Source: JBDHUX01 sp039809405 (GTDB lineage: Bacteria > Patescibacteriota > Gracilibacteria > Absconditabacterales > Absconditicoccaceae). From it: DNA of 17,250 nucleotides. Under the pieces are notes generated by a model, which saw only the letters and a list, made by a program, of their open reading frames with translations, did no database searches and was not told the origin of the DNA. Both the position numbers and the translations under genes were made by a program. How positions within the stretch are numbered: the first letter of the stretch is position 1; each line of letters starts with the position of its first letter. This document shows, piece after piece, positions 16,976 to 17,250 of this stretch. The stretch covers positions 1 to 17,250 of the forward strand of contig JBDHUX010000011.1 in the NCBI GenBank assembly GCA_039809405.1, written 5' to 3'.

Positions 16976-17250
16976 TTACTTTGTACTTACCTTTGATAAG
17001 TATTTCTTCCATGAGTTAGTTATCTTATCATTTATTATAATATATTTCTTTGATAAATTATTTAATATAGATTTGAAGCATTCTTTATCAATGATAACCA
17101 TTTCATTATCAATTACCTCACTCATTCTATTTTCTACAAGTTCTCTTGGTTTGGAGTTAGAAGGAGTATTTTTTCGTATATTTACAAGTTTATCGTAGTC
17201 AGAGATAGTTGGTAATACCTCACTCATTCTATTTTCTACAAGTTCTCTTG
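16976..17250 (-). CDS. 3' end of an unrecognised glycine-free protein with internal repeat (partial)
   Basis: The last 91 codons of a gene whose start lies beyond the right edge. The visible protein is charged and helical, with no Gly and no TGA. A 12-residue motif PRELVENRMSEV occurs twice, 34 residues apart; the DNA copies are identical over 35 nt, which suggests recent duplication or selection for a repeat protein. Between them is LPTISDYDKLVNIRKNTPSN; after the second copy the repeat pattern is lost and the protein ends KYLSKVSTK then TAA. No family recognised. Confidence 0.65.
   Translation of the reverse strand, partial: RELVENRMSEVLPTISDYDKLVNIRKNTPSNSKPRELVENRMSEVIDNEMVIIDKECFKSILNNLSKKYIIINDKITNSWKKYLSKVSTK
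17114..17250. repeat. Direct repeat, 35-nt identical units 102 bp apart
   Basis: The stretch beginning TACCTCACTCATTCTATTTT is present at 17114-17148 and again at 17216-17250, where the window ends, so the identity may continue. The 102-bp period is exactly 34 codons and keeps the reading frame of the edge gene. Confidence 0.85.

Overview
The window reads as chromosomal DNA of a candidate-phylum bacterium that translates UGA as glycine (genetic code 25, known from Absconditabacteria/SR1 and Gracilibacteria). It is strongly AT-rich. Almost every gene is cut by in-frame TGA under the standard code but becomes a full-length, family-typical protein when TGA is read as Gly. Decisive cases are Walker A motifs (PilT GTAGSGKST, ABC GPSGSGKST) and the ABC signature LSGGQQQR, where TGA falls exactly on invariant glycines while Trp stays TGG. 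All CDS calls below use UGA=Gly.

Layout: 40-486 (+) is a small GRDP-like protein ending at a strong bidirectional terminator. Then comes a leftward block: pilT (595-1626), ftsW/rodA (2125-3249), two family-2 glycosyltransferases (3358-4077, 4148-5398) and an NAPE-PLD/UlaG-like metallo-beta-lactamase-fold hydrolase (5484-6314). It suits an envelope, pilus and cell-division theme. The 498-bp gap between ftsW and pilT carries a consensus rightward promoter and a likely structured noncoding RNA. At 6394-6930 lies an odd two-TM protein with a dinucleotide repeat inside its promoter, a REP-like palindromic element upstream, and a UGA just before its terminator that creates a stop-codon paradox.

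Next is a secreted M23/LytM-fold protein (7322-8905, leftward) with substituted zinc ligands, then a rightward membrane-anchored coiled-coil protein (9185-9694) and a gene-poor stretch rich in perfect inverted repeats. A leftward tRNA-Glu/tRNA-Val unit (10318-10514) has its own promoter.

The right part is a leftward efflux locus: an AbrB/SpoVT-type regulator (14777-15040), a MacB-type permease (13497-14705), a very long MacA/HlyD-type adaptor (11384-13414) and a MacB-type ATPase (10595-11254). Upstream lie gatB (15232-16641) and the 3' end of an unrecognised, glycine-free protein with an internal 34-residue repeat at the window edge.

Function is inferred from motifs read by eye; no database search was run. 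Less certain: the ncRNA, promoters, the TTG start of ftsW, and the end of the 6394-6930 gene.
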